This document shows positions 10,862-19,938 of a stretch of DNA of 64,000 nt, piece after piece. This DNA is from Methylovorus sp. MM2 (GTDB lineage Bacteria; Pseudomonadota; Gammaproteobacteria; Burkholderiales; Methylophilaceae). Location of the stretch: positions 147,033 to 211,032 of the forward strand of contig NZ_LXUF01000016.1 in the NCBI RefSeq assembly GCF_001648895.1, given 5' to 3'. Every line of letters begins with the position of its first letter. Position 1 is the stretch's first letter. The notes below the pieces were generated by a model. The model was given only the letters and a program-made list of their open reading frames with translations. It was not told the origin of the DNA and did not search any database. The translations under genes were made by a program, and so were the position numbers.

Positions 10862-10914
10862 TTGTAACCATTTGTCGTTTACATGTATCAAAATGTTTCA
10901 TTTTATCAAATACC

Positions 10915-10941
10915 TACAGTATTTTATACTGATGCCGATAA
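10915..10941 (+). promoter_or_regulatory. Sigma-28 (FliA) promoter of the third receptor
   Basis: TACAGTAT at 10915-10922, an 11-base spacer and a perfect GCCGATAA at 10934-10941. The FliA consensus is TAAAGTTT-N11-GCCGATAA, so the match is 6/8 plus 8/8 with exact spacing. It lies 70 bases before the receptor start and after the operon terminator, so this receptor is probably a separate late flagellar-class transcript. Confidence 0.8.
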
Positions 10942-11011
10942 GAGTATTGAAGATGCCGATTAATGTGTTTCTATTCTCTTATTACATTCCATTTTAGGGT
11001 AAAAAAATAAA

Positions 11012-12613
11012 ATGTCATTCAACAGCATGACAATAACGTCTAAGTTCGTTATTGCGTTTGGTTTTCTCTGTCTTATGGTTTTAGTAGTCTCTATCGTTGC
11101 CTTAAGTTCACTTAGTTCTTCTAATCATGATTTCTCTGAATATCTGCAAGGTGTCGATGCGCGAGCAGATATCGTGACGAAAGTCCGAACTGCAGTCGAT
11201 AGACGTGCGATCGCTGCACGTAATCTCGTTCTGGTATCAGACGCTTCCGATCTGGAAGCGGAACATGCTGAAGTGCTGTCTGCACACCATGATGTGCAGA
11301 CAAACTTGGCTAAGTTGAACGAAATGATGGCCGCAGCTAAAGATGAGTCAGAAGAGGCACGTGCTCTTGTTGAACGCATCAACAATGTAGAGAAGTCTTA
11401 TGGTCTAGTTGCTTTGGATATCGTTAATCTGGCATTAGAAAAGCGCCATGCTGAGGCAATTGCTAAGATGAATGAGAGTTGCAGGCCATTGCTAGCTGCG
11501 CTTGTAAAGGCAACGGACGAATTCTCAATCTATACACATCAACGCTCACTTGATCTCACTCAGAATATGGCAGATAAATATGAGCACTCAAGAAATCTAC
11601 TTATCCTAGCGTGCCTTATTGCTTTTGCAAGCGCTGGCGTAGCAGGATTTGTGATTACGACTAGTTTGAATAAAGCCTTAGGTGCTGAGCCGAGTGTACT
11701 TAATGAAGCAGCCAAAAAGGTAGCAAGTGGAGATCTGAGTGTCATCTCGCATACACACATGTCAGGCAATGGGGGCGTGTTCTCTTCATTGAATGATATG
11801 CAAAAAAGCCTTGCAGGAATTGTGATGCAGGTGCGAAGCGCCGCTAGTTTGATTGCGACAAGTTCCTCTCAGATCGCTGCTGCGAATATGGATCTTAGTC
11901 AGAGGACCGAGGAACAGGCAAGCAATCTGCAACAGACTGCCGCTTCGATGGAAGAGTTAACCTCGACAGTTAAAAATAATGCCGAGACTGCACAGCAAGT
12001 GAATATTCTTGCCAACGCGGCAAGCGAGGCCGCTAAGAATGGTGGTACTGCTGTCGCGCAAGTGGTAGCAACCATGGATGATATCGCTGCATCATCCAAG
12101 AAGATCTCTGACATCATCGGTGTTATCGATGGGATCGCGTTCCAAACCAATATCCTCGCTCTTAATGCTGCAGTTGAGGCTGCACGTGCTGGAGAACAAG
12201 GGCGAGGTTTTGCAGTAGTCGCGACAGAGGTCAGGTCACTTGCTCAGCGCTCTGCCAATGCCGCCAAAGAGATCAAGACTTTGATTACTGAAAGTGTGGG
12301 AAAAGTAAAAAATGGTACATCGCAAGTGAATCAGGCGGGGATGAAAATGACCGATATCGTTTCGCAAATCCAACGGGTAAGTGATCTGGTTCATGAGATA
12401 TCGAATGCGACAGATGAGCAGACAAGAGGGATATCTCTAATCAATGATGCGATTACCAACCTTGATCAAATGACGCAGCAAAATGCTGCACTAGTCGAAG
12501 AAAGTGCAGCTTCTGCTGAAAGTCTAATGCAACAAGCGCATAGTTTAGGTCAAGTAGTTGGGCTGTTTAAAACAGATGAAGAACCACGTAATCTGATCTC
12601 GATAGCTGCTTAA
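11012..12613 (+). CDS. Methyl-accepting chemotaxis protein (third receptor)
   Basis: 533 residues. TM1 about 12-33, a periplasmic four-helix sensor domain, TM2 about 194-218, a HAMP beginning [23 protein letters not shown], and a methyl-accepting signalling domain with tip near 372-407. No docking pentapeptide: it ends NLISIAA. It is expressed from its own FliA-type promoter. Ligand unknown. Confidence 0.92.
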   Translation: MSFNSMTITSKFVIAFGFLCLMVLVVSIVALSSLSSSNHDFSEYLQGVDARADIVTKVRTAVDRRAIAARNLVLVSDASDLEAEHAEVLSAHHDVQTNLAKLNEMMAAAKDESEEARALVERINNVEKSYGLVALDIVNLALEKRHAEAIAKMNESCRPLLAALVKATDEFSIYTHQRSLDLTQNMADKYEHSRNLLILACLIAFASAGVAGFVITTSLNKALGAEPSVLNEAAKKVASGDLSVISHTHMSGNGGVFSSLNDMQKSLAGIVMQVRSAASLIATSSSQIAAANMDLSQRTEEQASNLQQTAASMEELTSTVKNNAETAQQVNILANAASEAAKNGGTAVAQVVATMDDIAASSKKISDIIGVIDGIAFQTNILALNAAVEAARAGEQGRGFAVVATEVRSLAQRSANAAKEIKTLITESVGKVKNGTSQVNQAGMKMTDIVSQIQRVSDLVHEISNATDEQTRGISLINDAITNLDQMTQQNAALVEESAASAESLMQQAHSLGQVVGLFKTDEEPRNLISIAA

Positions 12614-12635
12614 GTGAACTATGAGTAATATTATT

Positions 12636-12722
12636 TTAGAAAAGAAGTTTGAGTACCCCGGTTACAACAAGTAATCCGATAAGAAAGATAATGCCCACAG
12701 CCCATAAGAGAATTTTTATCAT
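12636..12722 (-). CDS. Predicted 28-residue single-span membrane microprotein
   Basis: An ATG at 12722 opens 28 codons ending in TAA at 12636. The peptide begins MIKILLWAVGII and ends VLKLLF, so nearly the whole chain is one hydrophobic helix with Lys at both ends and a Gly-containing core. A GAAG-rich stretch precedes the ATG. It lies downstream of the BON gene on the same strand, across a hairpin. Short Leu/Ile-rich membrane peptides are common in proteobacteria, but I cannot assign a family. Expression is not proven. Confidence 0.5.
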   Translation of the reverse strand: MIKILLWAVGIIFLIGLLVVTGVLKLLF

Positions 12723-12760
12723 TTGTTCTTCTTTTAAGAATAGATTTGGTCAAAAAGAAC

Positions 12761-12792
12761 CCCATGGTATGTATTTTTATACATACCATGGG
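12761..12792 (-). terminator. Perfect 14-bp hairpin downstream of the BON gene
   Basis: CCCATGGTATGTAT (12761-12774), TTTT loop, and its exact complement at 12779-12792. On the minus strand it follows the BON stop by 15 bases and is followed by GTTCTTTTT, so it may terminate the BON transcript or protect its end while letting some transcription reach the microprotein. Confidence 0.7.
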
Positions 12793-12807
12793 TAACGTTA
12801 CAATGAA

Positions 12808-13116
12808 TTAATCGGCTACGACGATTTCATCTTTAACAGCAGTAACGCCTTTTACATTCTTGGCAAGCTCAACAGCCTTTTTGGCTTCTGCCTTTGATTT
12901 GGCTGTGCCTGATAGCTCTACCAAACCATTACTATCTGTCTCAACCTTAAGGTCAGTAGCACTAACTACTTTATCCTTAGCAAAAGCAGCTTTTACTTTT
13001 GCTGTGATGACAGAATCACCTACTTTTGTTGAGATAGGGTCACCATCAGCTGCAAAACCAGCCATTGGCAACAATAAAGCGCTAACAAGTAAAAGAGATT
13101 TAATAGTTGTTTTCAT
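12808..13116 (-). CDS. Periplasmic BON-domain protein (OsmY-like)
   Basis: 102 residues. A Sec signal peptide (MKTTIKSLLLVSALLLPMAGFAA) is followed by one BON domain: ITAKVKAAFAKD, LKVETDSNGLVELSGTA, AVELAKNVKGVTAVKDEIVV. BON proteins bind membranes or phospholipids in the periplasm and are often stress induced. Most OsmY proteins have two BON domains; this one has a single copy. It sits between the chemotaxis block and the tRNA-Lys integration site. Confidence 0.9.
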   Translation of the reverse strand: MKTTIKSLLLVSALLLPMAGFAADGDPISTKVGDSVITAKVKAAFAKDKVVSATDLKVETDSNGLVELSGTAKSKAEAKKAVELAKNVKGVTAVKDEIVVAD

Positions 13117-13264
13117 GTTATTTCCTCGTTGATTTGTTTAAGACGAGTCCATTATTGAAGAACAGCACTAATTAACGTATACGTTGCTAGCTGATATTGA
13201 CGTAGGAATTGGCTTACCGTGCATAAAAAAGGCCTACGTGATAAACGTAAGCCTTTAAGTATTT
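13117..13264. other. BON upstream region and orphan tRNA terminator
   Basis: The first half is the 5' region of the BON gene. AGGAAATA-like purines lie just upstream of its start, and no clear promoter was recognised. The second half holds the terminator at 13222-13256. Confidence 0.5.
13222..13256 (-). terminator. Orphan Rho-independent terminator of the tRNA-Lys transcript
   Basis: Read on minus: AAAGGCTTACG (13256-13246), 7-base loop, CGTAGGCCTTT, then a run of six T. One internal mismatch. It lies eight bases after the CCA end of the truncated tRNA-Lys copy, where a tRNA terminator should be. The intact tRNA-Lys at 33333-33408 has no hairpin after its 3' end, so the terminator appears to have been separated from its gene by the 20-kb insertion. 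Confidence 0.8.
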
Positions 13265-13306
13265 TGGTGGGAGAGCGGGGGGTCGAACCCCCGAACGGAT
13301 TAAGAG
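13265..13306 (-). repeat. Partial tRNA-Lys 3' copy (attachment-site-like direct repeat)
   Basis: Read on minus this is the 3' part of tRNA-Lys from the anticodon loop (CTCTTAATCCG) to CCA. Against the intact gene (33333-33377) it has one substitution in the acceptor stem and CG in place of GGACA in the variable region, otherwise identical over about 42 bases. The 5' half of the tRNA is missing, so it is not a working gene. Same orientation as the intact gene and at the far side of the accessory block, as for the distal att site of an element integrated in a tRNA 3' end. Confidence 0.85.
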
Positions 13307-13374
13307 GAATTGACTCTAGTAATAAAAGCCCGCTGGAATCGCAGGTTTAAAAGCGTAAAGATAAATTGATGTCA

Positions 13375-13386
13375 TTTTTGATGCCA
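13375..13386 (+). repeat. TTTTTGATGCCA repeat, left copy
   Basis: The 12-mer TTTTTGATGCCA occurs here and again at 33219-33230, each about 70-110 bases inside a tRNA-Lys end. Short repeats at that position are typical of integrase arm-binding sites. Function inferred from position only. Confidence 0.4.
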
Positions 13387-13491
13387 CCACGGTTTACTTT
13401 TTGATGGCCGGAAATTGGTTTGAATCATTATTTTAATTAAACTCTCTATAAAAGAAAGTTGTAATATCTCCTACATAATAAGGGAGGCAGA

Positions 13492-14370
13492 ATGCTTGAT
13501 GATTTAACAAAAGAGGTTAAAGCTCAATTATATGAACGAGCTAGGGGCCCATTATTTTTCACGTTTTTAGTTTCTTGGATTGGCTGGAATACAAATGGTG
13601 TATTGGTTGCATTGTCTGATTTACCAGCACCTAATAAACTAATTCAATTAAATATTTTATATCCAGATTTAATCACCCATATTGAGTACTTTCTGATTTT
13701 CCCAACTGTTAGTAGCGCTTTGTTTATTATTCTCTATCCTTTTCCCGCTATGTGGGCATTTGCTTACTGGCATAAGCAGCAGCGAAAGATTAAAGCAGTT
13801 CAATTGAAAATTGAGAGAAATACCCCTCTTAGTAAGAGTGAGGCTTTAGCCCTTAGACGAGTATCTGTTACACAGCAGATAAAACATGATGCTCAAGTGC
13901 GCGACCTTTCTTTATCAAATGAAGAGCTGGAAAAAAGGATGAATTTATTATTAGCAAATATTTCTAATGAAAAAGAAGCGAATAGTAACCTTAGGGCTGA
14001 ATTAAGTGGACTACGAATTAAATTGCAGGAATTCGATGCTGCCCCACAACAAAGCAGTTTCCCACCTAGTTCTTCAAGTGATGAGAAGGTCATATTTGAT
14101 AGCCTTGACGTGGCTAAGGAATTTCCTCCTCAGCTTCGTCTGTTGCTTATTGGAATAAGAGATTCTGAAAATACGAGTAAAAAGCTAAGAGCAGCAAAAC
14201 TGATGGATTCTATGGCGCTCCTAATTGCTTTTTGCATGCTTGCAATGCTTGATGGTAACGCATTATCTATGGATGTTTTAGAAACACTCTTACGTGAAAA
14301 ACTTCGTTTCTCTCGAATACAGATTAATGATTTTAAGAGTCAGATTAAAAACCACGCCTTGTTTTCTTAC
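13492..14370 (+). pseudogene. 5' part (293 codons) of a membrane/coiled-coil protein gene split by the 18.7-kb element
   Basis: Starts at ATG 13492 behind a GGGAGG ribosome site. The product has two probable membrane segments (about 20-45 and 66-95), a charged helical or coiled-coil region (about 98-180) and a helical C-terminal part. The true coding sequence stops at the target duplication CTTAC (14366-14370); after it the frame runs 29 codons into transposon end sequence to a stop at 14455. The missing end is at 33056-33160 and restores a 327-residue protein ending in LILDTQDGSK. I do not recognise the family. It is the only gene found between the two tRNA-Lys copies once the element is removed. 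Confidence 0.85.
14366..14370. repeat. Target-site duplication CTTAC, left copy
   Basis: CTTAC here and at 33051-33055 directly flank the TG and CA ends of the 18.7-kb element. Joining the flanks through one copy restores the reading frame (codons TCT TAC AAT TCC). Confidence 0.85.
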
Positions 14371-14466
14371 TGCGTATTACAGACAAATGTAGCCACTCAT
14401 TCCAGACCAAAGTTGCCACTTGTTTCAATTGATAGTTGCCACCCATTCCAGTCTTAAAGTAGCCAC
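14371..14466 (+). repeat. Left end of the element: inverted repeat plus four 23/24-bp-spaced boxes
   Basis: Terminal TG at 14371. Boxes GTAGCCAC (14389-14396), GTTGCCAC (14412-14419), GTTGCCAC (14435-14442), GTAGCCAC (14459-14466), each preceded by A/T-rich sequence. The regular helical-turn spacing suggests a row of transposase binding sites. The remaining bases to 14598 hold no recognised gene. Confidence 0.8.
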
Positions 14467-14598
14467 CTGTTTCGAGGGGTTGCCGAAAATTAAACGCTGA
14501 TTGAATGTCTGTTATCGACCCAATCCGGAAACCTGAGAATGGCGCTGATTAGGAACTTTCAAAAACATACACCATTTTTACGAAGTGTTTTCTAAAAA

Positions 14599-15303
14599 TT
14601 AAACCACCTCAAAATAGGATTTGTAGTCCGCGCTTTTGTCGTACCACCTCGACTTGTCTTGTTGCCTGACAATCTCAAAGTTTTGAAATCCGATTCGTAC
14701 CTTTTCCACTTCAACGTTTGGAAATGCGCTCATAGCAAATTCCATATCCGCTTTTGACACCTTAGCCTCAGCACCAATGTAAACTTTGGATAGATATGCC
14801 ATCTTATTGAAGCCCAAATAGTAATGGCCTGTTATAGGGTCTTTTTCTGTCAGGCTGGCATAAAACCTTACTTCTTTTTCATATCTCCAATCTGAAAATT
14901 TTGCCAATAGTTTTTCCATGGTTTCGGGAATGCTGGCTTTTGTTAAAAAATGTCGTAGTTTGTTTTTATCCATTGGTATTCGTTGATCTAGGTAATTTAC
15001 GGGCAGTAAAAGGTCTTGAGGTGACTTTGAAAAATCGAATGCCAGACACAAGCCTTTATGCTTATCTGTGTAATGCGACCAGAGCAATGGATTGGACATT
15101 TTTTCGCTCATGCAAATTATGCCAAAGCTTTTTGCCAGTTCAGTTCTTAGGGTTATAAACGATTTGCGTATGTTTTTATCGGAAAGGTCTACACCGATGT
15201 GCTCAAATGGGTCATTTAATTCGGTAATGATGGCTTGTTTTAGGCGCTGATCTTTGAGAGCCGCCAGCCCCCATTTCATTTTGAGGAAATGATAGAGAAC
15301 CAT
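14599..15303 (-). CDS. DUF2971 domain protein
   Basis: 234 residues. It shows the DUF2971 signatures: N-terminal LYHFLKMKWGLAALKDQRLKQA ... LNDPFE, central CMSEKMSNPLLWSHYTDKHKGLCLAFDF, and WRYEKEVRFYA. No signal peptide or membrane span. The biochemical role of the family is unknown; its genes are often found in mobile or defence-rich regions. It is the first gene inside the left end of the element, transcribed towards that end. Confidence 0.85.
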   Translation of the reverse strand: MVLYHFLKMKWGLAALKDQRLKQAIITELNDPFEHIGVDLSDKNIRKSFITLRTELAKSFGIICMSEKMSNPLLWSHYTDKHKGLCLAFDFSKSPQDLLLPVNYLDQRIPMDKNKLRHFLTKASIPETMEKLLAKFSDWRYEKEVRFYASLTEKDPITGHYYLGFNKMAYLSKVYIGAEAKVSKADMEFAMSAFPNVEVEKVRIGFQNFEIVRQQDKSRWYDKSADYKSYFEVV

Positions 15304-15577
15304 ATTTTTAGTTTTCTTGGATTTAGATAAATCAATATACGGGATTTTTCTCTCATTGGCTGTGATTGATGTTGCAAGATACCGCTATTGGCCGTCACCA
15401 GACCTTAGCCAGCGCCTCGATTCGGCATGCCACCTCAAATAAGCCTAAGCAATGATGTTTGTCCGACAATGCATCCTTGTGTGGTAGCGTTTGCTAAAAA
15501 ATCGATGTATTACACGGCACTGGCTTGGTGGCGGATAATAGCGCTCATATCATTTTGCACCATTTTGGAATTCCCCC
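15304..15577. other. Divergent intergenic region between DUF2971 and OsmC-YcaO genes
   Basis: 274 bases serving two divergent genes. A fragment CGCTATTGGCCG at about 15382-15393 resembles the core of the TGTCYGC repeats at 17856 and 22541, but without their inverted arms. No promoter was called with confidence. Confidence 0.4.
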
Positions 15578-17782
15578 ATGGAAATTAAAGTTAACTTTCT
15601 CGATAAGCTACGTCTTGAAGCCAAGTTCGATGACTTCACTGTGATTGCTGACCAGCCTATTCGCTATAAAGGCGATGGCTCTGCCCCTGGCCCTTTCGAG
15701 TACTTTCTTGCTTCATCGGCCTTGTGTGCAGCATATTTTGTGAAGTTGTACTGCAACACGCGCAATATACCCACCGAAAACATCCACCTATCACACAATA
15801 ATATTGTCGATCCGGAAAACCGTTATCAGCAGATTTTCAAGATACAGATCGAGTTGCCAGCTGATATTTCCGAAAAAGACCGCCAAGGTATCTTGCGTTC
15901 CATCGACCGTTGCACGGTTAAAAGAGTGGTGCAAACCGGGCCAGAATTCGTGATTGAAGAAGTCGCTAATCTGGACGCTGATGCTCAGGCCTTGCTGACG
16001 TTAATGTTGACCTCTGATGCCAATAGTTATATCGCGGGCAAGGATTTACCCTTGGAGCAGACCATTGCCAATATGTCTAACGTATTGGCGAACTTGGGCA
16101 TTAAGATTGAAATCGCTTCGTGGCGCAATATCATTCCTAATGTGTGGTCACTGCATATCCGTGATGCGCATTCACCGATGTGTTTTACCAATGGCAAGGG
16201 GTCGACCAAGGAAAGCGCGTTGGCGTCGGCTTTGGGGGAGTATATCGAACGGCTCAGCAATAACCATTTTTATGCTGGTACGTTCTGGGGTGAATACATA
16301 GCAGACGCGTCATTCGTGCATTATCCGAGCGAGCGTTGGTTCAAGCCAGGCCGTAAAGATGCACTACCGACAGAAATCCTGGATGCGTACTGCTTGAAAA
16401 TCTACAATCCGGATGGCGAATTACGAGGTTCGCATCTGATTGATACCAATTCAGGCAATGTGCAACGCGGTATCTGTTCGCTGCCGTATACGCGCCAGTC
16501 AGATGGCAAGGTCGTATATTTTCCATCCAACTTAGTCGAAAACCTTTATGCCAGCAATGGCATGAGTGCAGGCAATACACTGGCCGAAGCACAGGTGCAG
16601 TGTCTTTCTGAGATTTTCGAGCGGGCGGTTAAACGTGAAATTCTAGAAGGTGAAATCACCCTGCCTGATGTACCGCAGGACGTGCTGGCGAAATATCCTA
16701 GCATTCTAGCGGGCATTCAGGGCTTAGAGGAACAAGGCTTTCCAGTGTTGGTGAAGGATGCATCACTGGGAGGAACCTACCCCGTGATGTGCGTAACTTT
16801 GATGAATCCGAAAACCGGCGGTGTGTTTGCCTCGTTCGGTGCTCACCCACGCCTGGAAGTCGCACTGGAGCGTAGCCTGACTGAATTGCTTCAGGGCCGG
16901 AGCTTTGAAGGCCTAAATGATCTGCCTCAGCCAACCTTTGCAAGTGAAGCCGTGACAGAACCCAATAACTTTGTTGAACACTTCATTGATTCCAGCGGCA
17001 TCGTATCGTGGCGGTTTTTCAGCGCCAAATCGAATTTCGATTTTGTTGAATGGGATTTTTCAGGTCAAGGTGAGTATTCAAATACTGAGGAAGTCACTAC
17101 GTTGCTAGCCATTTTTAAGGGAATGGGCAAAGAGGTTTACACGGCGGTGTATGACCAACTAGGTGCCATTGCTTGCAGAATCTTGGTACCAGGATACTCT
17201 GAAGTTTACCCAGTAGAAGATTTGATTTGGGATAACACCAACAAAGCCCTGCTATTCAGAGCCGACATCCTGAATCTGCACCGTCTGGACGACGATAGTT
17301 TGGCAGCACTGCTTGACCGGTTGAATAACAATGAATTAGACGACTACGGCAACATTGCCTCATTGATTGGCATCGAATTTGACGAGAATACCGACTGGGG
17401 TCAACTGACAGTTATAGAGCTGAAGCTGCTGATTAATTTAGCTTTGCAGCTATTTGAGGAGGCGCATGAACTGGTAGGTGCTTTCCTGCAGTACAACGAC
17501 AACACGGTCGAGCGCGGATTGTTCTACCAAGCCTTGAATGTGGTGCTGGAAGTTTTGCTGGATAGCAAACTGGAACTCGATGACTATTCAGTAAACTTCC
17601 GCCGGATGTTTGGCAATGCCAGAATGGATGCTGCCATGGGCTCAGTAGATGGTAGCGTACGTTTCTTTGGCTTGACTCCGACCAGCATGAAACTGGAAGG
17701 GCTAGACAGGCATCATCGACTAATTGATAGTTACAGGAAATTGCATACAGTTCGGGCCAATATGGCAGCTATGATCAGTTAG
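15578..17782 (+). CDS. OsmC-YcaO fusion protein
   Basis: 734 residues. The N-terminal 150 residues are OsmC/Ohr-like (DNIHL region, PGPFEYFLASSALCAAYFVKLYC with C49 and C59-type cysteines). From about 165 onward it is a YcaO domain (TNGKGSTKESALASALGEYIERLSN; CLSEIFERAVKREI; GAHPRLEVALERSLTELLQG), which in this superfamily is an ATP-dependent backbone-amide-modifying enzyme. The C-terminal region resembles E. coli YcaO, which supports RimO-dependent methylthiolation of ribosomal protein S12. The OsmC-YcaO fusion is a known architecture. No precursor-peptide or RiPP maturation gene lies nearby, so a RiPP role is unlikely. It is cargo of the transposon. Confidence 0.9.
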   Translation: MEIKVNFLDKLRLEAKFDDFTVIADQPIRYKGDGSAPGPFEYFLASSALCAAYFVKLYCNTRNIPTENIHLSHNNIVDPENRYQQIFKIQIELPADISEKDRQGILRSIDRCTVKRVVQTGPEFVIEEVANLDADAQALLTLMLTSDANSYIAGKDLPLEQTIANMSNVLANLGIKIEIASWRNIIPNVWSLHIRDAHSPMCFTNGKGSTKESALASALGEYIERLSNNHFYAGTFWGEYIADASFVHYPSERWFKPGRKDALPTEILDAYCLKIYNPDGELRGSHLIDTNSGNVQRGICSLPYTRQSDGKVVYFPSNLVENLYASNGMSAGNTLAEAQVQCLSEIFERAVKREILEGEITLPDVPQDVLAKYPSILAGIQGLEEQGFPVLVKDASLGGTYPVMCVTLMNPKTGGVFASFGAHPRLEVALERSLTELLQGRSFEGLNDLPQPTFASEAVTEPNNFVEHFIDSSGIVSWRFFSAKSNFDFVEWDFSGQGEYSNTEEVTTLLAIFKGMGKEVYTAVYDQLGAIACRILVPGYSEVYPVEDLIWDNTNKALLFRADILNLHRLDDDSLAALLDRLNNNELDDYGNIASLIGIEFDENTDWGQLTVIELKLLINLALQLFEEAHELVGAFLQYNDNTVERGLFYQALNVVLEVLLDSKLELDDYSVNFRRMFGNARMDAAMGSVDGSVRFFGLTPTSMKLEGLDRHHRLIDSYRKLHTVRANMAAMIS

Positions 17783-17855
17783 CACAATAACTACAGGTAT
17801 CGTCGCTTACTCTGAGTATTTTGTTGATATACCCAGATGAATTTAAAAGTATGGA

Positions 17856-17892
17856 TGTCCGCTATTTGGCCGGAAGCGACCCAAAGCAGACA
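17856..17892. repeat. TGTCYGC...GCAGACA intergenic palindrome, copy 1
   Basis: Starts TGTCCGCTATTTGGCC and ends AGCAGACA. The related palindrome at 22541-22566 starts TGTCTGCTATTGGCC and ends GCAGACA. The two bracket the LysR/hydrolase/MFS module. Confidence 0.55.
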
Positions 17893-17910
17893 CTCATTGT
17901 AAAGAGTTGG

Positions 17911-18243
17911 TTAAGATTTTTGATCGATTTCCTCAAAAAGCTTCTTGGCAAGGGTCAGAGCAGTCATTGCAGTCGGCCAGCCTGAGTAAAAAGCCAGATG
18001 CGTGATGACTTCGATTAATTCATCACGGCTTACGCCATTTTCCATTGCTTTCTTCAAATGAAACGGTAGTTCATTCGTTCGATAAAGGGAGATCAGACTA
18101 GAAACTGTAATCAGGCTACGATCGCGTGGCGAAAGACCAGGACGTTCCCATACATCTCCAAATAAAACTTTGTCCGAAATCTCTGCAAGTGCAGGTGCTA
18201 TCTCACCGAATGCTTTCCTTGCGCCAGTTGGTTCATCACTCAT
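17911..18243 (-). CDS. Carboxymuconolactone decarboxylase family protein
   Basis: 110 residues, one CMD/AhpD-like helical domain: VWERPGLSPRDRSLITVSSLISLYRTNELPFHLKKAMENG. It lacks the CxxC of AhpD, so peroxidase activity is not supported; a small decarboxylase or ring-opening accessory role is possible. Last gene of the five-gene minus-strand operon (cyclophilin-like, hydrolase, MFS, cupin, CMD). Confidence 0.88.
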   Translation of the reverse strand: MSDEPTGARKAFGEIAPALAEISDKVLFGDVWERPGLSPRDRSLITVSSLISLYRTNELPFHLKKAMENGVSRDELIEVITHLAFYSGWPTAMTALTLAKKLFEEIDQKS

Positions 18244-18282
18244 GTTTTTTCCTAATGACTATGTTTAAATTTAACAACGCAA

Positions 18283-18693
18283 TTAATCTGCTTCGACTTC
18301 GGCAAGGTATTCTTCGTCAGTCACTTTCTCCAGCCAATCGACAACTTTGCCATCTAACGCTTCCTGAATGGCGATGTGGCTCATGCCTGTCGTCGCAGTT
18401 GCGCCATGCCAATGTTTTTGTCCGCAGCCACATGAAATAACATCACCTTGTCTGATTTCCTTTTTAGGTCCACCCCAACATTGAGTCCAGCCGAGCCCGG
18501 CAGTGACAATCAGAGTTTGGCCTAGGGGATGTGTGTGCCATGCAGACCTTGCACCAGGTTCAAAAGTAACTAAACCAGCTGACACCTGACTTGGCTCGGT
18601 CGGTTGGAATAAAGGATCAATACGAACGCTCCCCGTAAAATAGGCTTCAGGGCCTTTGGTTGAGGGTTGTGAGCCGTTGCGTTTTATCTCCAT
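18283..18693 (-). CDS. Cupin-domain protein
   Basis: 136 residues with one cupin barrel. Motif 1 ([18 protein letters not shown]) and motif 2 ([16 protein letters not shown]) give the metal-binding histidines. It resembles the small manganese cupins annotated as (R)-mandelonitrile lyase-like; substrate unknown. A strong AGAGGAGA ribosome site precedes the ATG. Between the MFS and CMD genes in the operon. Confidence 0.88.
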   Translation of the reverse strand: MEIKRNGSQPSTKGPEAYFTGSVRIDPLFQPTEPSQVSAGLVTFEPGARSAWHTHPLGQTLIVTAGLGWTQCWGGPKKEIRQGDVISCGCGQKHWHGATATTGMSHIAIQEALDGKVVDWLEKVTDEEYLAEVEAD

Positions 18694-18723
18694 TTCGTTC
18701 TCCTCTATGTGTTTCTATTGAGT

Positions 18724-19935
18724 TTAATTTGCTACTACCTTGGCTTGGGTCAACCCTGCTTGAATGCGGGCCGTCACAACTCCAAATGATGCGGAAGCGA
18801 GAAGAAATATCACACTCATCGCAAAAGTCGCCTGATATCCGCGGACATCGTACAAAAGACCTCCTACGACAGCGCCCAGCATGATGGATAGCTGAACGAG
18901 TGCCACCATCAAACCACCACCGGCTTCAGCGTCTTTTGGTAAAGCTTTTGCCACCCAAGTCCACCAAGCTACCGGTGCTGAAGTTGCAAGCAGGCCCCAT
19001 AGACCCAGTAGGACAGTTGTTGCAATCATTGAATGGCCAAATTCGATTAAACCAATAGCGATTAAAGACATTAGTAAGGGAATGACGATCAAGGTTCTAT
19101 ACAATCGATTTTTCAACAGATTGCCAATCACTATCGTTCCGAGCAAACCGGCCAGGCCCAACACAAGCAATATGAATGAAATCGATGTGACGCCAGCTTT
19201 GGTAATCGTTTCAAGGAACGGCCGAAGATAAGTGAACAACGTGAACTGGCCCATGAAGAAGAAACTAGCCGCTGCCATACCAAACGCAACAGGAGGCTCC
19301 TTCAGCAGTTTCAAAATATTGCCTGAGTGGGAACCTGTTACAGCTTTCAATTTGGGAAGCTTTAGAAAGAGCCATACAAAAGCGATAGCTGCGACTGGTA
19401 CGATAAAAAAGAAAGCCCCACGCCAGCCTATGATTCCGCCGAGATAACTTCCCAATGGTGCGGCAATGACTGTAGCCAATGCATTGCCTCCGTTTACAAT
19501 CGCTAAAGCGCGTGGAATCTGATCATCGGAAACAAGGCGCATGGCGATGGCTGCAGACATTGACCAAAATCCCCCAATGGCAATACCTATTAATGCTCGG
19601 CCCATCATGAATATGAAGTAATTCGGGGCGAAAGTGACCACCGTTCCCGAAACAATCATCAGCAACGTCAGGGATAAGAGAAGTGTTTTGCGGTTAAGCA
19701 TGCCCGCTAAAGAGGTAATAAACAGGCTTGTAATTAAGGCGAACCCACCGGAGATCGCGATCGCCTGGCCTGCTTGCCCCTCGCTAATGTTCAATTCGCC
19801 GGCAATAGGGGTTAGCAAACTAACCGGCATGAATTCTGAGGCGACCAATACAAATGCGGTTAAAGACAATCCGAATACGGCCGCCCAGTTACTTCTGTTC
19901 AATGATGCGTTATTCATGACTGCGCTTTTCATCAT
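18724..19935 (-). CDS. Major facilitator superfamily transporter (AraJ/sugar-efflux-like)
   Basis: 403 residues with about twelve membrane helices. The loop motif after TM2 (GMLNRKTLLLSLTLLMI) and the N-terminal LTAFVLVASEFMPVSLLTPIAGELNISEGQAG fit the DHA1 drug/arabinose efflux subfamily. Probably a proton-coupled exporter; substrate unknown. Starts at 19935 or at internal ATGs down to 19917. Four bases after the hydrolase stop, so translationally coupled. Confidence 0.9.
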   Translation of the reverse strand: MMKSAVMNNASLNRSNWAAVFGLSLTAFVLVASEFMPVSLLTPIAGELNISEGQAGQAIAISGGFALITSLFITSLAGMLNRKTLLLSLTLLMIVSGTVVTFAPNYFIFMMGRALIGIAIGGFWSMSAAIAMRLVSDDQIPRALAIVNGGNALATVIAAPLGSYLGGIIGWRGAFFFIVPVAAIAFVWLFLKLPKLKAVTGSHSGNILKLLKEPPVAFGMAAASFFFMGQFTLFTYLRPFLETITKAGVTSISFILLVLGLAGLLGTIVIGNLLKNRLYRTLIVIPLLMSLIAIGLIEFGHSMIATTVLLGLWGLLATSAPVAWWTWVAKALPKDAEAGGGLMVALVQLSIMLGAVVGGLLYDVRGYQATFAMSVIFLLASASFGVVTARIQAGLTQAKVVAN

Positions 19936-19938
19936 GGA

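Noticed and set aside
13265..13340. Second functional tRNA-Lys
   Set aside because: The 5' half (acceptor 5' strand, D arm and part of the anticodon stem) is missing and the variable region is shortened.
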